From Iris pallida (Eukaryota; Streptophyta; Magnoliopsida; Asparagales; Iridaceae): a stretch of 64,000 nucleotides of DNA. This document shows, one piece after another, positions 60,022 to 64,000 of the stretch; the stretch's first letter is position 1; every line of letters begins with the position of its first letter. The stretch spans positions 11,869,359-11,933,358 of the forward strand of contig JANAVB010003400.1 of assembly GCA_029216955.1 (NCBI GenBank), read 5' to 3'. A model generated the notes under the pieces. It was not told the DNA's origin, ran no database searches, and saw only the letters and a program-made list of their open reading frames with translations. Made by a program: the position numbers and the translations under genes.

Positions 60022-63000
60022 ATGTCAGCCGAGGATGCAGAGGCAGTGGGAGATCTGATAGCAGTTTCTGTTCTTCTCGACTTCTTTCATGCATTCGCTT
60101 TATTTGATTCGGGGGCTTCCTATAGTTTTGTGTCTGTATCTTTTGCTATTAGACACCAGATTCCTTCTGAACCATTGTCTAGGACTTACAAGCTCACGAC
60201 TGGGGGTGGTATCATCCTCGTCCGTGATGTTTGTAAGATCGGAGAGTAATTTTGGAAGGCCGAGAATTGGATATGAGTCTGCTCGTAATGCCATTGCTGA
60301 ACTACAATATTGTACTCGGTATGGATTGGTTGAGCAGACACCATACCAGTATAGATTATCGCAGTGGTAGAGTTCTCTTCAGAGTGCCAGGAGAGCCAGA
60401 GTTCGAGTTCACTAGACGAGAGACGGACCAGAGCAGTGAAGTCTTCTGCGGAGCTTCAGTAGAGGAGCAGAGCGTGCCACATCCATTGATAGCTGAGTTC
60501 ATGGATGTATTTCTGGAGGAGTTGCCAGGGTTACCTCCGGACAGAGATGTAGAGTTCTCTATAGATTTCGTGCCCGACGTAGAGCCGATATCTTAGCACG
60601 TCTATAGAGTGAACAACAACGAGCTAGTGGAGTTGAAGAAGCAGGTGGATGAGTTACAGGACAAAGGCTTCATCCGATCGAGTTCTTTACCATAGGGTGT
60701 ACTAGTACTCTTTGTGCCAAAGAAGGATGGGTCGGTACAGATGTGTATCGACTATAGGGCTCTCAACAGCCTCACGATCAAGAACAAGTACCTACTGCCG
60801 ATGATCGATGATCTGTTCGATCAGTTGAGCGGAGCAAAGGTATTCTCCAAAATTGATCTGAGGTCAGGTTACCATCAAGTGAAGATGAAGAAGGAGGACA
60901 TTGCAAAGACAGCATTCAGGACCCGGTATGGCCAGTTTGAGTTCATGGTGATGCCGTTTGGGTTAACTAACGCCCCGGCGGTATTCATGAACTTGATGAA
61001 CAAGGTATTTCACCTGTATTTAGACAATTTTATGGTGGTGTTCATTGACGACATCTTGGTATATTCCAAGACCCTAGAGGAGCACGAGAAGCATTTGAGA
61101 GTGGTTCTGGAGACTCTCAAGAAGGAGCAGCTTTACGGCAAGCTTTCGAAGTGTGAGTTCTTTCTGGATCAAGATAATTTTTTAGGTCATGTTGTGACCA
61201 AAGATGGGATCTCAGTAGACCCGAAGAAGATCAGAGCAGTTGAGGCGTGGACAGTACCGAGTTCAGTTGCGGAGATCATGAGCTTTCTGGGATTAGTAGG
61301 CTACTACAGGAGGTTCGTTCAGGATTTCTCCCGGATTGTAGAGCCATTGACTAGGCTGACCTGGAAGGACACAGAGTTTATCTGGTCAGAGGAATGTCAG
61401 ATTGCTTTTGACGAGTTGAAGAAGCGACTGACGATAACCCCAATTTTGACATTGCCATCAGGATCAGGCAGGTTCACTATCTACAGTGACGCCTCAGGGA
61501 AGGGTCTGGGTTGTGTCTTACAGCAGCATAGAAATGTGATTGCCTATGCATCCAGGTAATTATGTCCGCATGAGAAGAACTACCCTACCCATGATTTGGA
61601 GTTGGCGGCAGTTATCTTTGCTCTTAAGTTGTGGAAGCACTATCTATACGGAGAGCGTGTGGAGATCTTCACAGACCATAAAAGCTTGAAGTATGTGTTT
61701 ACATAGAAAGAGCTCAACATGAGGCAACGCAGGTGGTTGGAGTTGATTAAGGACTTCGACATTTCTTTGCAGTATCACCCAGGAAAGGCCAACGTGGTTG
61801 CCGATGCCTTAAGTAGGTATCCGGTAGCTGTGTGTTTGACGATGGATCGTCACTTGTTAGCAGATTTAGAGAGCCTGGTGGATCAAAGTGATTGTGGCAG
61901 AAGTTCAGATTCAGATGTGGGGCCTTCAGATTCAGTCGGACCTGATGTAGAGGATCAAGTCGACTTATTTCAAGGATGTTACTCTGCGGTGTATCCGAGA
62001 GCAAGTTCGAGCAGGATTGGTGGATGATGAGTTTATTCTTGCAGAGGATGGCACATTGAGGTACGGTTCCAGACTGTGTGTGCCTAACGGAGAGCTTCAG
62101 GAGCAGGTTATGCAGGAGGCCCATCGCTCTCAGTACTCTATGCATCCAGGTGCCAACAAGATGTATAAGGATCTGAAGGAGCACGTATGGTGGTACGGGA
62201 TGAAGCGGGAGGTAGCTCGTTTCGTAGCCAGGTGTTTAGTCTGTCAGTAGGTTAAGGTAGAGAGGCAGAAGCCAGAAGGACTGTTACAGCCATTGCCCAT
62301 TTCGGTGTGGAAGTGGGAGCACATCAAGATGGACTTTGTTTCTGGATTGCCACGTACACCAGGAGGAAAAGACACGATTTGGGTCATCGTTGACAGGTTG
62401 ACCAAATCAGCCCACTTTTTGCCATTTAAGGTGGGTACATCTACGGAGAGGCTAGCAGAGATGTATATACGGCAGATGGTCAGGATACACGGATTTCAGG
62501 TGAGCATTGTCACGAATCGGGATAATCGCTTTACTTCCCATTTCTGGCGGAGTCTGCAGACTAGTTTGGGCACCCAGCTCAAGTTCAGTACTGCATACCA
62601 CCTTCAGACGGACGGACAGTCAGAGAGGACTATTCAGACACTCGAGGACATACTGCAGACTTGTGTTTTGGATTTTAGAGGCTCCTGGGAGGATTATTTG
62701 TATTTAGTGGAGTTTGCATACAATAACAGTTTCCAGGCCAGTATTGGGATGTCACCATTCGAGGCACTGTATGGGCGTAGATGTCGTACACCCTTGTCTT
62801 GGGATGACGTTAGAGAGCGAGCTTTATTGGGACCTGAGATGGTTGTTGACGCATCCGAGAAGGTGAAGCTCATCAGAGATCGACTTCACGTGGTGCAGGA
62901 TAGACATCGGTATTGGGCCGATTGCCACCGAAGACCTTTGCAGTTTGAGGTACAACTTAGACTTAGGATTTTGTTTGTTTTGTGATTTTTGTTTGATCAT

Positions 63001-63463
63001 GTTATTGTCATAGTTAAGCTTGAGACCATGTTTGTGCTAGGTTGGAGATCTGGTGTTCCGAAGGATATCTCCGACGTATGGTACTATTTACTTTGGTGGA
63101 GGTGGAAAGTTTAGTCCACGTTTCATCGGACCTTTCTTCATTAGCGGAAGAGTCGATGACATGTCACAGAGACTGGACTTGCCCCCTGTATTAGAGAGAG
63201 TCGACAATGTATTTTACGTGTCACAGTTGAGACAGTATGTGGCAGATCCCAGCCATGTACTGGACCATTCCGAGACCAAGGTGGGCCCTACTCTTAGTTA
63301 TCCAGAACAGCCTGTGGAGATTCTGGATCGACGGGAGAAGGTGCTAAGGAACCAGACGATATCCTTGGTTCGCGTAGCTTGGAGGCATCACTCTCGAGGT
63401 GAGTCTACCTGGGAGAGGGAGGACGAGATGCGCGAGAAATACCCTTATCTTTTCCCGTCGTGA
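60022..63463 (+). pseudogene. Gypsy copy B pol: protease, RT, RNase H, integrase, chromodomain
   Basis: Near-complete chromovirus pol. Protease ALFDSGASYSFVS (~60098); a 1-base deletion near 60236 shifts frame. RT 60714-61340 with [11 protein letters not shown] and [11 protein letters not shown]. RNase H with [11 protein letters not shown] (catalytic Asp present), then TAA at 61557 and TAG at 61704. Integrase zinc region to CLVCQ, then TAG 62248. Core with MDFVSGLP; the second catalytic Asp is changed (VTNRD, AAT at 62515-62517, against VSDRD in copy A); SERTIQ Glu present. After a probable intron (62950-63040) come GDLVFRRISP, RFIGPFFI and a C-terminal chromodomain (VEILDRREKVLRN, STWERED). 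The chromodomain type points to the Tekay/Del lineage. Decayed, so not active. Confidence 0.92.
62950..63040 (+). other. Probable 91-bp spliceosomal intron in gypsy integrase
   Basis: Between TTTGAG and GTTGGAGATCTG lies a T-rich segment that starts GTACAA and ends TTGTGCTAG. Removing it rejoins the integrase C-terminal region in frame (QFEV then GDLVF), at the point where related elements read straight through. It contains stops in all frames read. A possible branch point (AGTTAAG) lies about 26 bases before the AG. Confidence 0.7.
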
Positions 63464-63528
63464 GGTATGACTTTCTATCCCTCACACCCATTTAGTTTTG
63501 TCTTTAATTTTGAGGATGAAATTCTTTT

Positions 63529-63540
63529 AAGGAGGGTAGA
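63529..63540 (+). other. Polypurine tract of gypsy copy B
   Basis: AAGGAGGGTAGA, after TTTTGAGGATGAAATTC and two bases before the LTR 3 start TGTCACACCC at 63543. Confidence 0.85.
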
Positions 63541-63542
63541 TT

Positions 63543-64000
63543 TGTCACACCCATTTTTTTACTTAAGGGTATTTTGGTAATTGTAAATTCTTTTGATTAT
63601 TTTAATATATTATATTATTGGTGTAGTAATTTTTGGCCTTTTGATAGTATAGCCTTGGTGCAACCTAGCCTAGTGACTCACCATGGATTAGTGACTTAGT
63701 AATATGATTAGTTAGGGTTAAAAATCCTATTCTAGTTAGTTTCAGGTTAGGAGCTAATTAGCATGTTGATTAAGGGCTAGTTAGAAACTTTTTTTAATTA
63801 ATGTTTTATTTTAACCATAGAAAGAGGCCCAAGCCAAACCATTAGGAAAGCCTAGCCCATCCATGTGTGGCCGGCCAAGCTAGGCTAAGGGGGGGAGTAT
63901 TTAATATCTCCTATTGAGATTTCTTCTCCTTTTTATTTTCTTCTTCTCCTGGCAAAACCTAAGTAAGTATTCCTTCTATTTTTCTTATTTCTTCTCCTTT
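63543..64000 (+). mobile_element. Tekay-like gypsy LTR 3 (first 458 bases; continues past window)
   Basis: It starts TGTCACACCC and matches LTR 1 from its first base. GGCAAAACCTAAG is at offset 409 in both. The right flank and target duplication are out of view. Confidence 0.92.

Overview
This is plant nuclear DNA, most likely from a flowering plant with a large, repeat-rich genome. The base composition is AT-rich. The window contains Ty3/gypsy chromovirus (Tekay/Del-like), Ty1/copia Sirevirus-like and CACTA-type elements, plant gene fragments with GT-AG introns, and an initiator-tRNA primer site. I found no intact host gene. Almost every long reading frame belongs to a transposable element, and nearly all are broken.

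Layout. (1) 1-10025: a non-autonomous LTR element with very long LTRs (4.4-4.7 kb) around a 1-kb internal region without an ORF; the window starts about 98 bp inside its left LTR. (2) 10026-13166: unassigned AT-rich DNA. (3) About 13167-21316: an 8-kb DNA-transposon-like unit. Repeats of an AACGCTAT-type motif cluster at both ends. Inside are fragments of three unrelated plant genes: a CAMTA CG-1-domain exon (+), nine exons of gamma-tubulin complex protein 2 (-) and the 5' UTR plus first coding exon of nucleoporin NUP155 (-). (4) 21317-23071: spacer DNA with a cluster of GTCGCTA-type repeats. (5) From 23072: a CACTA element with its terminal CACTACAAGAAAAA, subterminal CTTGACGG repeats and a decayed second gene (transposase_24-like region, DUF8039-like region, Ulp1-type protease).

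The right half is one stack of nested insertions. The CACTA gene is interrupted at 28767 by Sirevirus D (minus strand). D's env-like ORF is interrupted at about 30587 by a tandem Tekay-like gypsy array (LTR, internal A, LTR, internal B, LTR). Internal A is interrupted between RT and RNase H by Sirevirus E (37208-53865, minus strand, 5-bp duplication GAAGC). E's gag is interrupted by LTR element C (44649-about 51955, minus strand, flanked by CATAC). That makes five elements deep. The rightmost gypsy LTR, and the far ends of D and the CACTA element, lie beyond base 64000.

Nothing here looks able to move alone. Copies A and B carry alternating CAG/TAG differences that suggest decay by deamination of methylated cytosines. 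Copy B keeps a complete domain order (gag, protease, RT, RNase H, integrase, chromodomain) with a probable 91-bp spliceosomal intron. The most unusual parts are the multi-gene capture at 13-21 kb, that intron, the env-like genes of the two Sireviruses, and the tandem or partly deleted LTR structures.
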